Assembly (NCBI GenBank): GCA_022578605.1
Contig: MU394056.1
Coordinates: 744,001-808,000, forward strand
DNA: 64,000 nt
Direction: 5' to 3'
Origin: Camillea tinctor
Lineage: Eukaryota; Ascomycota; Sordariomycetes; Xylariales; Xylariaceae
The translations under genes and the position numbers were made by a program. The notes under the pieces were generated by a model that saw only the letters and a list, made by a program, of their open reading frames with translations, had not been told where the DNA came from and made no database searches. Shown in pieces: positions 21,902 to 34,400 of the stretch (position 1 is its first letter; each line of letters begins with the position of its first letter).

Positions 21902-23664
21902 TCACTGTGGCGCCTGGAAATGTTGCATGATTTGTATAGCCTGCTCAACAGGATACCCAATGAAGACTGGCCCGTTGAAAATCATCTGTGGTGGGTTGCC
22001 TGACTGGGGACGAGCCGAGTCCATCGTGTTTACAAAGGTAGGTCGAGGTGGTGTGCTCGTAGCTTGAGGAGCGGCATGGTGGGTGTCAGCCGGGGTAAAA
22101 GGATGGCTATCCACCGGTGCATGGTCAAGTCTAATAGAACTCTTGTTATCCTCGTGTTTCATGGGCGTTGAACCATTCATCATCTGAGCCAACTTTGTGT
22201 GATCGAATGGACACTTCCCCGTCTTCTTTTCTGGGGTTTCAGCCTCCTGCATCGATGCCGGCATCTGAACAGGTGCGGCGGGTGGTGATTCTGGTCGTCT
22301 ATGATCATCACCCCTACTGGAAGGCGCATCGTAAGAGATGGGCACCGATATGCCCCAGGGCCTGCTAGGTGATTCGCCTACCCGTACTTCCTTAAGCGGG
22401 CGATCAAAATGGCTCTGGCGCTCCTGGTCGACATCATCGTGCTCCATGGCAGTGCGATCGGGGTCATCCGTGACGGTGGCACTGACCGTCTGGGCCCAGG
22501 TCTCGACTCTGTCGTTCGAAGCCTTCTCAACCTCACTCTGTGGTCGCGTGTCCTGCTCGGGCAACATGGGCTGGTGGATCTTGCTCAAACCTTCGACCAT
22601 ACTAACTAGGTTTCCGTATTTGGCATCCAGCTTTCTGATGTCGTCCTCGCTCTTCTGGTAGCGCCTAACACAAACCTCGTGACTCCTCGGCAGCTCGTGC
22701 TTATGCTTCTCTAGATACTGGGCAATCTCCTCGGGAGAATGCTGATCCAAGTAGCGGATGGGGCATTTGGAAGCTGCGGCATGTGAGCCTGTCTCATCGT
22801 ACATGGCTGCACATATGGGATCAGACGACTCATGCGGCGGTAGATTCTGATGGCTCTTGGGGCTATCTTCTTCATGCTTCTCTTGGCCGTTGGGCTGGGA
22901 GAAGGGGCAGTGCAAGTGACCCTTCTTGCCCTCGACGGTGAAGTCCTGCTCTAGTATGGTAGACATGGTGGTCAAGGTAGTGGGCGGGAAACTGTCGCGA
23001 CTTCGGCTAGAGCGGCTACTCTTGCTAAAATCGGTCAAGGAAGAAGCAACGCGTCTACCTTCGCGGATAATCACGGCAATTTGATGTTTGGAATCGGAGG
23101 TCTTCCGCTTAGGCAAGGGAACAAAATTTGTATTTGCTAAGGATTGATTATGCAGTTCGGGAGGAATCTGCAGGTTCACTATAGTGTCTGAAATTTCTGG
23201 TGCGGCCGGCGCATATTTATCGGCCAGATACTGGAACTGTGAGGATTGTGGGGGGGGAAGAGAAGAGTTAGCAAATAGTATTGAGGTTGAGAAGGAAAGG
23301 TGAGTTGTGGTTTTGTGTATATGCCTCGTCTCCTTTTTTTGTCTTTTTTTTTTCTTAAATCAGAAATTATTGGATATGTTGTCGGTCAACGCTACCAAAA
23401 TCAAGGGTAGCTCTTGATCTAGAGCTAAAGTAACTCATCATATAAAGAAAAAAAGGAAAAGAAAAAAAAGGTGAACGAGTAGGAGGAGTGAGTGTGGGTT
23501 GACGGAAGAAGATGGGAAGTGGAGGAGGTTTCGTTTCGTACCTGTTCATGTGCATATCGGAGCTTATGCTCCAACACGGTTTGACGGTCACTCAGATTTT
23601 GTACTTCATCAGCAAGAGCATGAAAAGATTCAACCAAGGTCTGTGTAAGTTGCTGAGTATTCAT
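21902..23664 (-). CDS. Hypothetical protein with three Cys-Pro motifs
   Basis: Two exons (23542-23664 and 21902-23236) give 485 aa. Exon 1 encodes a 41-residue helix (MNTQQLTQTLVESFHALADE) that splices in frame at GTACGA...CTCACAG to FQYLADKYAPAAPEIS. The middle carries a Ser/Arg stretch (FSKSSRSSRSRDS). Then come three Cys-Pro-hydrophobic motifs, HCPFSQ, KCPIRYLDQHSPEEIAQYL and KCPFDHTKLAQ, and the compact block HKHELPRSHEVCVRRYQKSEDDIRKLDAKYGNLVSMVEG, which looks conserved and helical. The C-terminus is Pro-rich. I do not recognise the family. The Cys-Pro motifs resemble heme-regulatory or metal-binding motifs, but this is inference. The intron is long (305 nt) and pyrimidine-rich, so the exon 1 link is less certain than exon 2. 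Confidence 0.7.
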
Positions 23665-24609
23665 TTCCTGTCGTCACCAAAGAATAAAAAAGAAGAAGAA
23701 AAAGAAATAAGAAATTTAAAGGTTGGTAATTATTTATTTATTTTTTTCTCTTTGGTTTGTGGAATGAGGATGTAGAAGAGAGAGAAAAGGTTGAAATTTA
23801 TTAGGTAGTTGAAAGAATTTGGTTTATTATTTTCTCTCGTTAGGTGCCGGAGAGATCCGGGGTTATCTAAAAGATCCAACCTCGCCGATTACATAAAATC
23901 TTTAAGCACTAGTGTGGACAAGGTAAAGCTTATTTTTTGATTTCATTCCGATTTCAATCTCCGATTTGCTTTATTGCATATATTAGAAAGGTTTATTAAC
24001 GATTGATTACTAGGTACGTATTCTCTTCTTACCCTCTTATTCAAGTTATATGTTCTCTCAACTTCCTATTCCTTTGTTTTTTCTTTGTTATCTGTTCCTT
24101 CACTGTTGTCAATAAACAACCTTAGAATCCAACGGGTGAGCGATGGGTGGAGGATTCGGAATTAAAATATGACATCACATTGGCGTGTTACGATAGGCCG
24201 GTGTTAGTAGGTGGTACAATTATAACCGACATCTTGATTACTTGACATAGGTGCCACATGTACTACCTACATTACCTACTTCGGTTGATTTAGAACTGTT
24301 TAGTCTTGCCTAGGGTTCCTCTAGGTTACCCAAATAGTACCAAATGGTACCAAATGGTAACCTTATACATATTGGTCGACCAATCTTCGTGATGGCCTAT
24401 GTCGTTTTGGTTGTATCATAGGTGCAGTGTAGTTCTAGTCGGAACCACATGATATACACTCGCAAAACACCTTTCCCCGCTTTGAGCAGTGAATTCACAC
24501 ATACATACATACACCTACTCATACTTCGGTAAACACCAAATCTCATCTTATTGAACCTAGAAGTAGTAACAGGTCAGGTAATACATTGAAAAGAAGAAAA
24601 ATAGAAAAG
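23665..24609. other. Divergent promoter region
   Basis: It lies between the minus-strand Cys-Pro protein and the plus-strand iminopeptidase. Contents: short tandem ACCAAATGGT units near 24336-24360 and an ACATACATACATAC run near 24498-24511. No gene is visible. Confidence 0.5.
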
Positions 24610-26124
24610 ATGGCTCCGGTCATCGCCCGTCTCGTTTCCGAGAGCAAGCCTTATCTCGTACCAGGTACCTGACCACCTAACCCAAGTCCCACAACCTCCC
24701 CCCCTCAAAAACTCCCCCTTTCTCACCCCCCCCTTTTTTTGCACCCATATATAGGCAAGCTCCTCATCAAAGAGCTCTGGTTCGAGGTGCCCCTCGACCA
24801 CGCCAACCCCGCGGGCAAGCAGCTCACCCTCTTCGCCCGCAGCGCCATCAGGTACGAGAAGCCCATCGTCGAGCCCTCCTCCGCCGAGGCCGCCGCCGCC
24901 TCCCAGCAGCGTCCGTACCTGCTGTTCCTGCAGGGGGGTCCGGGGGTCGGCACGCCCGCGCCGCAGAACAGCCCCCTGTCGCACCACATGCTGGACCGAG
25001 GGTACGAGCTGCTCATGCTCGACCAGCGCGGGACCGGGTTCAGCAGCCCCGTGTCGGCGGCCACGCTCGCGCTGGCAGCGGGGTCCTCCCCGCGCGCGCA
25101 GGCCGCCTACCTGCGGCACTTCCGGGCCGACGCGCTGGTGCGCGACAGCGAGGCGGTGCGGCGGCTGCTCACGCGCGACTACCCGCCCGAGAAGCGGCGC
25201 TGGTCCATCTTCGGGCAGTCCTTCGGCGGCATGACCAGCCTCACGTACCTGTCGTTTGCGCCGGAGGGCTTGCGCGAGGTCTTCGTCACCGGCGGGCTGG
25301 CGGCGCTCGACAAGGGGCCCGACGACGTGTACGCCGCGACGTACCGCCGCTGCCTGGCCCGCAACCGCGCGTACTACCGCAAGTTCCCCGGCGACGTGGC
25401 CGTGGTCAAGTGGCTCGCGGGCAAGATCCGCGAGCTGGGCGGGGAGAAGGGCGTGCCGCTGCCCGCGGGCGGGCTCCTGACCGTGCCGAGGCTCATGACG
25501 CTGGGCTTGAACCTCGGCATGGACGGGGGTATCGACGTCGTGCACAACTACATCATCCGCATGAAGGCGGACCTCGACCAGTTCGGCGTTTTCACGCGGT
25601 ACACCCTCAACGCCATCGAGCAGGAGGGGATCTGGGATACCTGCCCTATATACTCGCTGCTTCACGAGCCGTGCTGGTGCTACGGCCCCGGTGTGGCCGG
25701 GAACTGGGCCGCTGAGCGCGTGGGCAAGACCCTGGAGGAGTACCGGTGGCTGCATGACGACTGGGCCGGCCCCGAGAGCCTCGGCGACGCGCCCCTGTAC
25801 TTCTCCGGCGAGATGATTTACCCTTTCCTGTTCGATGTCTGCCCCGAGCTCGCACAGATGAAGGAGACGGCGCAGATACTAGCTGAGTTTGATCAGTGGG
25901 AGCCCCTGTACGACCTCAAGCAGCTGGCCAAGAATGAAGTCCCGGTCTACGCCGCGAGCTACGACGACATGTACGTCGACTCCGACCTGGCCCGGGTGAC
26001 CGCCTCCAGGATCCAGGGGATCAAGGTGTTCGAGACGAATGTGCTGTTCCACAACGCGCTGAGGTCCAAGCCAGAGGATGTGTTCCGAGAGCTACTGAAT
26101 CTCAGAGATAACACTATTGATTAG
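24610..26124 (+). CDS. Proline iminopeptidase-like alpha/beta hydrolase (peptidase S33)
   Basis: Two exons (24610-24664, 24755-26124) give 474 aa. Exon 1 encodes MAPVIARLVSESKPYLVPG and splices into KLLIKELWFEVPLDH. S33 landmarks: the oxyanion motif LQGGPGVG, the family-specific MLDQRGTGFSSP, and the nucleophile elbow FGQSFGGM (Ser174). An acidic candidate lies in YAASYDDMYVD and a His in NVLFHNALRSKPEDVF near the C-terminus; the lid region is between. It should release N-terminal proline from peptides, in the cytosol since no signal peptide is seen. The C-terminal Asp/His assignment is tentative because the spacing around the final His is compact. The gene is GC-rich, giving a 393-codon false frame on the other strand. 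Confidence 0.92.
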
Positions 26125-27310
26125 ACATAAGATTGTAGCGATATAGAAGTCACCATAGAGCATAACTGGCTTGATGTTCCGTAACCCTTAAAGTGATAGA
26201 GCTGTTCTCCCTTTGAATGTATATAAGAGTAAGATGTATGTGAGCATGGCCCCTGATTTTCTTGCTAGTCGCCACTTGTCCTTACCCCTATCTAGCCGGG
26301 TTCACTAGAAACGTTCCCTTTCTTTAAAATCACCTGGTTATTATTAGCTATGAAGCATGAGAAAAAAAATATTTGGAGGCCCGCCGCTTACCCGAGGACT
26401 TTCGTCCCCCCCCCAGTTATCCTAGATTTGATTTTTGATTTTTGATTTTATAGATGTGGCCTTTTTTTTTAATTGTGCGTGTCTGGTTTTTTTTGGGGGT
26501 TTTTTTTTTAATTTTCTTTTTTCCCAAATTCTTTTTTTCATCTTAAGGGGTTTTCTTTCTTTTTTCTTTCTAGTTTCTTTTTTGCTTTTTTTCTGCTTCT
26601 TTTTTGTTTCTTTTTTCTTCTCTCTTTTTCTTTCTTTTTCTTCCCTTCCTCCCGCCCTTTTTTTTCTATATGCCTTTTTTTCGTCTTTTTTTCCCTATTG
26701 CCCCCTTTGGACTTGAACGCGGGACCTTCGGGAGGAGAACTGCGAAGTAACCAAGTGCGCCATTCAAGCCCTCAGAGGGCTAGTAGGGTGCTGCTTTATT
26801 TTCATATATAAACTTCTCTGCAAGACATGCTGGTTGCAGAGGTTCTTTGGTTTACCGGTTGCTTCGTGATACGGTTTTAGCGCGGTGGTCGTGTTGGTGG
26901 CGGTGGTAGAAGAATAGGGGCGACTTTGACTTTTTGAAGTGGGTCGAGATTGTATGAGTTGTACGGGTGACATCCAGCTATGGATAATTTGCCACCCATC
27001 AAGGTGTAGGTACCTAGGTGGGTAGAGTGTGTATCGCTGGCTAGATAAAGTCCCAGTACATCTCATTAACGAAGCCAGTCAGTCTCCTAGACGACCCCCT
27101 TAACCCATATGTAGCATACTGACCACAAAGAAATAAACTGAATATATTAGAAGGGCATCATGACAACCCAGTCTCACGATAAGACTAGACACCGAAGTAC
27201 TCCACAGGAGTGAGAGCTCGTTGAACTTCCTTTCTTCTAATTTAAGGACTAACTATATTATATAGCCACTCCTGATACACTTATGATTAGATACAACGAG
27301 GAGGTATCAG
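26125..27310. other. Intergenic region with pyrimidine tract and tRNA-like segment
   Basis: No protein gene. From 26425 to 26700 the plus strand is nearly all T/C with long T runs. A tRNA-like segment on the minus strand follows at 26701-26772. The remainder (26780-27310) contains a GTACCTAGGTGGGTAG motif near 27010 and the 3' flank of the helicase gene. Confidence 0.6.
26701..26772 (-). other. tRNA-like relic with Pol III A- and B-box motifs
   Basis: Read on the minus strand, TGGCGCACTTGG resembles a tRNA A box (D arm) and GTTCAAGTCC matches the B-box consensus (T arm), about 40 nt apart, with AAGGTCCC before it as in many tRNAs. However, the anticodon arm does not fold with a 7-nt loop (only CTTCG/CGAAG with a 12-nt loop), and the acceptor ends do not pair. 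I call it a degenerate tRNA or the head of a tRNA-derived SINE, because an A-rich tail follows downstream on the same strand. Confidence 0.4.
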
Positions 27311-30300
27311 CTATACTTCATCGACATCTTGTTGCATCTCGATTTCTATCTTATTATTAGCCGTTGTAACAAACGAAGTAGGTGAGAAGCGTACGCCATA
27401 GTCGATTTGCCGAGTCCGTAATAATCTGGGCTTTGGCTAAGAGTTTTTCTTCATATTTCTGCTCATCCTTAGATTTGAGTCTGACCTTTGTAGGTTGCGC
27501 CTGGATAGTACGTTAGCCATATTCTACATATGGAGGGGAAAAGGGGCGTGAAGGATTTTATCCTTGGGTGCGAACCTGCAAAAGGATCGGGACTAGCTCC
27601 TTTGGATCAGCATTCGCAATAGCTGCGATGGTCTTGAACCCATTCTCGTAGAAGACTCTTGCTGTGCGACTTTTAATAAAAGTGATCTTTGCTAACGCAA
27701 GGAGGTCGGATTTAGCGCCTGCTTTCAGTCTGTCGGAAAAATGATCGAGTATAGCAGCCATCGACCTAAAGACGGTCAAAATTTGTCAAATGTCATTTAC
27801 CTTGAAACTTACCCCCATCCCATATGCTCACAAAACTTGATCACGCCTGCAGCGAATCCTTGACAGGTTTGTTCCAAAGTTTGCACAGTGCCTCGCGGCA
27901 TATCATACTTACGAGCAACGACGTGGACTGGGATCTCGTTGCACAAATCCCTGAGCTGAAGGGCTAGATAGAATCTATGGTAGATTCGCGCGAGTTCTTT
28001 CTCTTGGGGAGTCGATTCTTTGAGTTTTCCACCTTGAGCCCTATAGTCTGTTAATGTCGATTCATGTGTTCGAAATAAATAGCCACATACATCCGGTTAA
28101 CGACCGTCGGTTTCAAGCCAAGAAATGTCATTACACGGAGTCCACTGTCATCGAGCCCTTCCATTTCTGTCCTGAAGACTTGCCAATTGATGGAGATAGA
28201 AAAGTCATGAACTGGTGTGAAAGTGTAAAGAACATGCATCTCCCCATCCATAACAAAAGCACGTAGAGCTCTCTGCATTTCCCGATAGATGAAGGCTCCA
28301 TCTTCGGGTTCAAGAGACGAGCTTACCACTGCCTTGCCTAGCTGTGTGGCGGTATATAAGTTATATTCATCGCATTGAATGAATCCCATACTAGTTAAGT
28401 TCTCCAGACTAGAATCAACGTGTCCTTCTATGATATCCGGCTCGCTAGACTGATTTAATAGCGTCTTTTGAATATAGTCATGTACAGACTCTCTTGAGTT
28501 TGCTAGTCTGATAGCAATAATTTCAAGCAAAGCCCGCTGGATACGGTGTTTGTCGGTTGTGAGACAGCTTGAAACTTGAGGCAGCTCGGCTCTGAGCAGC
28601 TCCACAACATCTTCCAAGTCAGAATTACGGCAACAGAGGTAAGTCTCCCCGATCTCGTCTTTCCCTTTCCTCCCTGCTCGCCCACGCATTTGGCGGAGCA
28701 TAGATGGGCCAACCAAGTCTCGGCCCATTCGAGCATTATGAAGGATTACCCGTCGCGCTGGAAGGTTTATTCCAGCTGCAAGACTGCACGTGGCAACGAT
28801 AACTTTGAGGACACCAGTGTCGTAAGCAGTAGCAATGAGATCACGCTCTTCAGTCGTCAGTCCGGCGTGATGAAAGGCAACCCCTGAAGGAACTGTTACT
28901 GCCAAGGTCGAATCGAGGCCAGTCGGGAGACTACGTAGATCTCCTAGCAGGTCTAGCCGCTTCTCGAGAGTAATGGTATCTAGCTGATGCATAGGTGGTA
29001 GCACACGACTAATTAGACGAGCGTCGGATTCACACCCTTGTCTACTGCTACAAAATACCAGAACGCCATAACCAGACCTAGCAGTCTCATTTGCCAATGC
29101 AATAACGGCGTTTAGGACAGGATCCTGGAATTCTTTATGAGGACTAGGTTGAATAGTCCTTATAGGTTGACTGTTTGGTCGGTTTATGTTTGAATTAGTA
29201 CCTGGCTTGCCTACGGCGCGTATGATGCCGGTAGTTTGCGTAGATTGGTATATATTTCCCTCGTGCACGAGATGCTCTTCGATTGGAACGGGGCGGTAGA
29301 AAGTTGTGTAAGTGTGTGCATCAAGCCATCGTGATAATATGTCAATATTCTAGATTCATTAGTGGGAATCATCGAGATAAAAAGCGCCTGGAATCGCGTT
29401 TCACTCACAGCTAACGTGGCGCTCATTCCTACTATCTGAACACTGTGTTCAAGACTCATGAGTTTGGTAGCCATTAGCTCCATTAGATAACCCCGGCGGT
29501 CGTCGTCAATCATGTGGAGTTCGTCAAGAACGACAGCCTTGAGTTTTGCGATGGAATAATCATCTATAGCGGAATTGATAAGCATATTTGCCTGCTTCCG
29601 AATTAGAAACGCGACTACGAGTAATCAGGTCACCTGCCTTTTCAAATGTGCAGACTCCAATGTCAAAATCCGCCCAGGTGGCTCTGATCTTCCCACCCCC
29701 AAAGAAACCCACAACTCGGATATTATCCTCGTCGGGGCGCCTTTGCCAGAGTTTCTGCTCGTTCTCTTTATCATCCTGTCGTTCCCGTTTGACTACAGTA
29801 ACTTGGATTAGCAAAGACCAAGATGATGGGGTGAAATATGGTCTGGGGTTTAAAAGAAACATTATCTCAGGGATTCCTTACTGTCCTGGACTACCATTCG
29901 TAACCAGCGAACCTTTTCTTGTACCAAAGCAATGTAAGGTAAAATTAATAGGGCTTTAGCATCCCTATCTTGTAGGACTCTCTTTAGCATAAGAATATCA
30001 GCCACTAGCGACTTTCCACCGCCTGTCGGCGCACTATAGACGAGATTTTTCGTTCCGTTGAGAAGACCAGGGCCTAAGAGGCATTGCTTCTGCCACGGAT
30101 ATATCTCGCTAATACCGAGAGACTTTAGGTTGTTCACCAAGCAGTCAGGTAGACCATATCTTGGAAAGGACAGCAGCAACGAGCGATCAACAGTGGATCT
30201 GGGGGTTGCTGACAGAATCTTGCGCTGAGAATATTCACATGTTTCTGAAACGGATGACGGATTAACAGCTACTATGGCGCTTGCAGTTAGCTTCGGGGGC

Positions 30301-30494
30301 TCTTTGCCTATAGTAGAAGCCCTCTCAAACTGTACTTGCGCGTTTGGTGTAGTGGGCTGTGGTGGACGGGATCGCTGAGAGTCACCCGTCTCAGGATAGG
30401 CCCTTTTCGTCCCCGCTAAGGTAGTGGTATGAAAAGTAGCCTGTTGCACTGAGTCGATTGTAGTTTTGTGGAAAATACCCTGTCGAGACTCCAT
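27311..30494 (-). CDS. HELQ: HELQ/Hel308-type (POLQ-like) DNA helicase without polymerase domain
   Basis: Eight exons (29882-30494, 29638-29801, 29409-29591, 28091-29349, 27813-28040, 27576-27765, 27395-27500, 27311-27345) give 925 aa. After a disordered 100 residues come Walker A APTGGGKS (155-162), CTFEKA|NMLINSAI, the DELH box VLDELHMIDDD (282-285), VGMSATLA, RPVPIEEHLVHEG, FCSSRQGCE, VIVATCSLAAGINLPARRV and QMRGRAGRKG. The ratchet/helical domain follows: KYDMPRGTVQTLEQTCQGFA and FCEHMGWGSMAAILDHFSDRL, then an HhH-like FYENGFKTIAAIANADPKEL. It ends in an acidic helix. The chain stops where POLQ would continue, so this is HELQ-like: 3'-5' helicase in replication-fork and crosslink repair. 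Intron 2 is GC-AG. I start at the ATG at 30494; the upstream frame lacks ATG. Confidence 0.92.
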
Positions 30495-31439
30495 GGCGAG
30501 TGACTGAACACTGCCCCCCTTTTTTTTTCGTGTAAGTCTCGATGGGAATAGAAAAGCAATATTTTTAGCTAGCTCTTGTCGCCTTAGAGCAACTAAAGAC
30601 GTCACATTATATGTAGTTTAAATGGCAAAGTATCCTGGGTTTCAGCAGTAGAGGAGTAAAACAACTACGTTTGGTAAAATCAATCCCCCCAAAAAATAGT
30701 AAAAGTAGGTTAACTGTTTACTCAATACCGAATACCTATCTAAAAGGTGTTGGTAAAGTGGAAGTGGGGGGTCGCGAAAGAAACACGAAGTCACGTTACT
30801 TTGGAAGGGAAAGGGGAAAAGCTGCCTGGTCCTAGCTGGTCGAACTGCACCGTATTTGTATGACTAACCTGGTAGTACATATGCACATACATACAAAAAC
30901 TTTAATTCCTATTTTTAGCTTATTTTCGTGCAGTTACTGGAACCAGCTAAAACGAGCATAATCGCTACTATAATTGATATTATTGGTGGATTGGGTGTAT
31001 AAGCATCCTCGATTTCTCTATAACACAACTCGAACAGTCACAGTACTATCGCATCTTATATAGAAAAAAAAACATAGTTTTCTGGCCTATATAGGTATTT
31101 ATGACCTTTTATCTATAGCATTACACGAATATCTCTCTCTGGAGTCCGTCTAGTTGTAACGCCACCCCCTCTCCTTCGCTGCATTCACGTAGAGCAGACA
31201 GCGAATGATTCCGCGAATTATTCCTAACCCCTTGATGGGTTACTTACTGTACAATGCTACAGAGCTGCGCAGCGCGACTCCCCCCCCCTGTCGGCTGCGG
31301 AAAACGCCTTGATGAATCCCAACATTATTGGGGTATATGCCTATAGTTATACAACCTGCCCATAACGCCAAAAATCGTAAAACCTCGGTCTTCGCAACGA
31401 ACTATGGCCTCCAGTGACTTGTACTTCTGGACGTCGTGA
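30495..31439. other. Intergenic: HELQ promoter and SNT2 3' flank
   Basis: No gene. It is the promoter side of the helicase and the 3' region of SNT2, AT-rich with ACATATGCACATACATAC near 30878-30895 and a C run near 31281-31288. Confidence 0.5.
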
Positions 31440-34400
31440 TTAGGAAAGGAGATTACGGAGCGATGGACTAGCGCTAGCGCCGCTTACGGGTCGGCCATCG
31501 TTAGATCGTGAAGGGTTATTATTCGTGAGGCTCGATTCACGGCTCATCGCGATGCCGTCTCTCGACACTGGCGGACTTCCATGTGGTGTTGTAAATGGGG
31601 AACGCTGTGAAAGTAACCCCTGAGAGAAAGCATGCTCCGAGGTACGTGGTGGCGGTCCTCCATTCGTGAGACCATGGAGTGGATTATGCGAAGTATGGTG
31701 AAAAGAGGGAATGTATGGAGAAGGGCTGCTGTGGAGAGCAGCATGGCCACGTCGAGGTGGAGACGGTGGAATCCCATTCACCATAGGTTGGCCAAGCCCA
31801 TGCTGCAACGGTGCTGCCTGGTGATGAGATATGGGAGCAATCGGCGGCGGCCGAAGATCGCGAAGGTGATTGTGATGAATGGAACTAGGGCCACTGGAGG
31901 TACCGTTCATTTGATGGATAGACGGCGGAGGCTGCGGGGTGGTGCGCGGCCAGTCCGCAATCATTCCCACTGGGGATGTGTAGTGAGGAGGAGGTACTGG
32001 TGGTGGAGGACCAGGTGCGGCCATCGGGCTCGGCCCTGTGTGGGGCGTGCTCAACGGTAAAGGCGGAGGACCGCTAGGCGGTGCATGTAGCGGAGGTGGA
32101 GCCGAGGGCGTAGGGGCATGGACTGGCGGTGGTCGAGATGTCCAGGGAGTTCCAAGATCTGGAAGCCTACTCACAGGATGCGACGGATGAGGCGTAGGAC
32201 TTGTATTTAGAGTGGCTGTGATCGATGGAGGACCTCGTGGTGTTTCAACTGCAGGTGGCACATCTGGGGGTGGTACATGGGCGATCGGCTTCCGCTTCGC
32301 TTTCCTACACTTATGACATTGAACGGACCGTTGAGCAATAAATTTCTGCGCCTCGCTGCCAAGACTACCATGATGCCCATTTGCAAGGACCTTCTCCTGG
32401 CTCTTATCGATGGGCCACCATCTAGGACTGACATCAACCCCACATGTGATACACACTTTATCACCACTTTGGGGGATGATCGAGCTTGTCTCACTATGCT
32501 CGGCAGACGATGCTCTTTGCCCTGCTGAGGTTGAGCTCTGGGTTCCTGTGGTCGACTGCCTGCGGTTCTGGTTGACCGGGGCCGTAGCAGGTGACTTAGT
32601 GGCTAGGTTAGCCAAGTTGGCTTTGCGAACAGTTCCGGTGAGTGCTAGATCGGCCTGCTTAAAATTCCGCACATAAAGTTGCAGAGCATTCGGGTCTTTG
32701 GGTTGGCCTTCCGGCTGGCTGACTACATCGTGCATCCTATGCACAACAGTCTTTTGAGGAATGTGTTCTTTGCACCAGATAGCTGCAGACATCGCTCCCG
32801 TTTCTCCACCGATGGTTACTATGTTGTGCTGGTCTCGTCGGGAACCCTTAACTGGTGTGATTTCGAAACCTAGAAGGAAACCGTTCTTGTGCGCACATTC
32901 CACATGAACTTTGTAAAGCTTAGCATTAGCAATGAACTGGCTTGAGCCATCAAGATGGAGTACATACCTGGAGCACGGCATTGGTGGCAGTTTACACAGG
33001 CGCCCCCTTTCTGTTTACATGCCTTGCACACCTCGTCATATCTAGCACGGGGAATTGACGGTATACCCTCTGAAGGCCCCAGAGCTTTAGCGTTACCAAA
33101 CTTCACCTCGGGGGTCCATACAGCACATGTGACGTGGACCCAGTTATTGTCTGCGGTCCTCTTAAGAGGCTCTCGGGGATTGACCGGGCGATGCAAATCT
33201 TCCTGCCTCTTGCGGTAATAATCTGCGGCTTTCTGCGCAAGTTCGCGTTCCTGTCGCTCTTTCTCTCTCTCTTTCTCGGTCTTCTTCTTGTGCGTATTCT
33301 TCGGGGGCTCAACAAAATCATACTCGGTGTACTCTACGGGACATAAGACACATTTGTACTCCTATTTTTATGGTTAGCTCTGAACCTGACATCGTAGGTT
33401 TGGAACCGGTGTAGGGGGGAAAGGGTAACTCACGATAGAAACCTGAGGGTTCTTATCATTGAGACACATGTCACATGTCCATTTGCCAGGATGACGGTTA
33501 TCAACAACCCCGTAACATGCACGATGCACCGTAAGCCGGCATTCCTTGCAGGACAGGTGAACCTGTTCTCCCAAAGGATTCATCTGGTTACAGATAGCGC
33601 AAGGGAGCACACGAGGCTTGGGCAACTCAGGAGCCGGAGGAGGTGGAGGTTTCTCAACCACCTTCTCCTTCTCTTTCTCCCGCTCTTTTTCTTTGTCCTT
33701 CTCCTTTTCCTTCTCCTTCTTCTTCTGAGGGGCTGCAGGCGCGGGAGTAGCTGCGTCCGAGCTGTTGTTAAGTTCAGCTTCTCTATCGGCAATAGTCTTC
33801 AGCTTCTTCCGGGGCGGTGGCTCGACGGCGCTAGGTTGAGCGGCAGGAGTTGAAGCAGAGGCTTGCGAGGACGTCCCGTTCGGTGTCTTGTATACTGTTC
33901 GGTTCATCATCTCGTTTGCTGCTGCGATCTCCTTTAATAATTCTTCATCAACTTTCTTCTTCCACGCACGACCCCCAGAGGTTGCGACTTTCTTAGCAAG
34001 ATCCTCCAAGTCCTCCCACTGAACGGCATATCGTCTCCACAACTCGGCACATCGTCGACACAAAGCCACAATATATTGGTTCCCCTTGTCTTTGTTTGCG
34101 CCCTTGCCAGTACCCTCATGGATTATACCGGGCGCGACAGTGGGCGCTCGCCGCCATTGCCTAGAGGACTTGGTAGAACAGAACTTGCATATAAAACTCT
34201 TTTTTTGTTCCAGTGCCTTATCTGTATCAAATGCAGAGTCGTCATTGTTGTCAGCCACATTGTCCTGAAGTTTGTTCGCATCTGCCTCGGCCTTCTTAGC
34301 CTCCTTCTTGCCTTTCCTGCCGGAGAAATTGCCCCAGATTTGCTTGCCGCGATCGGTCTTCTTCCAGGTATAGTAGAAGCGAACAATTCGCTTGTGTCTG

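Noticed and set aside
24574..25755. A 393-codon minus-strand frame
   Set aside because: Antisense shadow of the GC-rich iminopeptidase; composition is Arg/Gly/Ala/His-rich without any motif.
30492..30605. Upstream extension of the helicase frame
   Set aside because: The longer frame starts at GTG; the first ATG in frame is at 30494 and is preferred.
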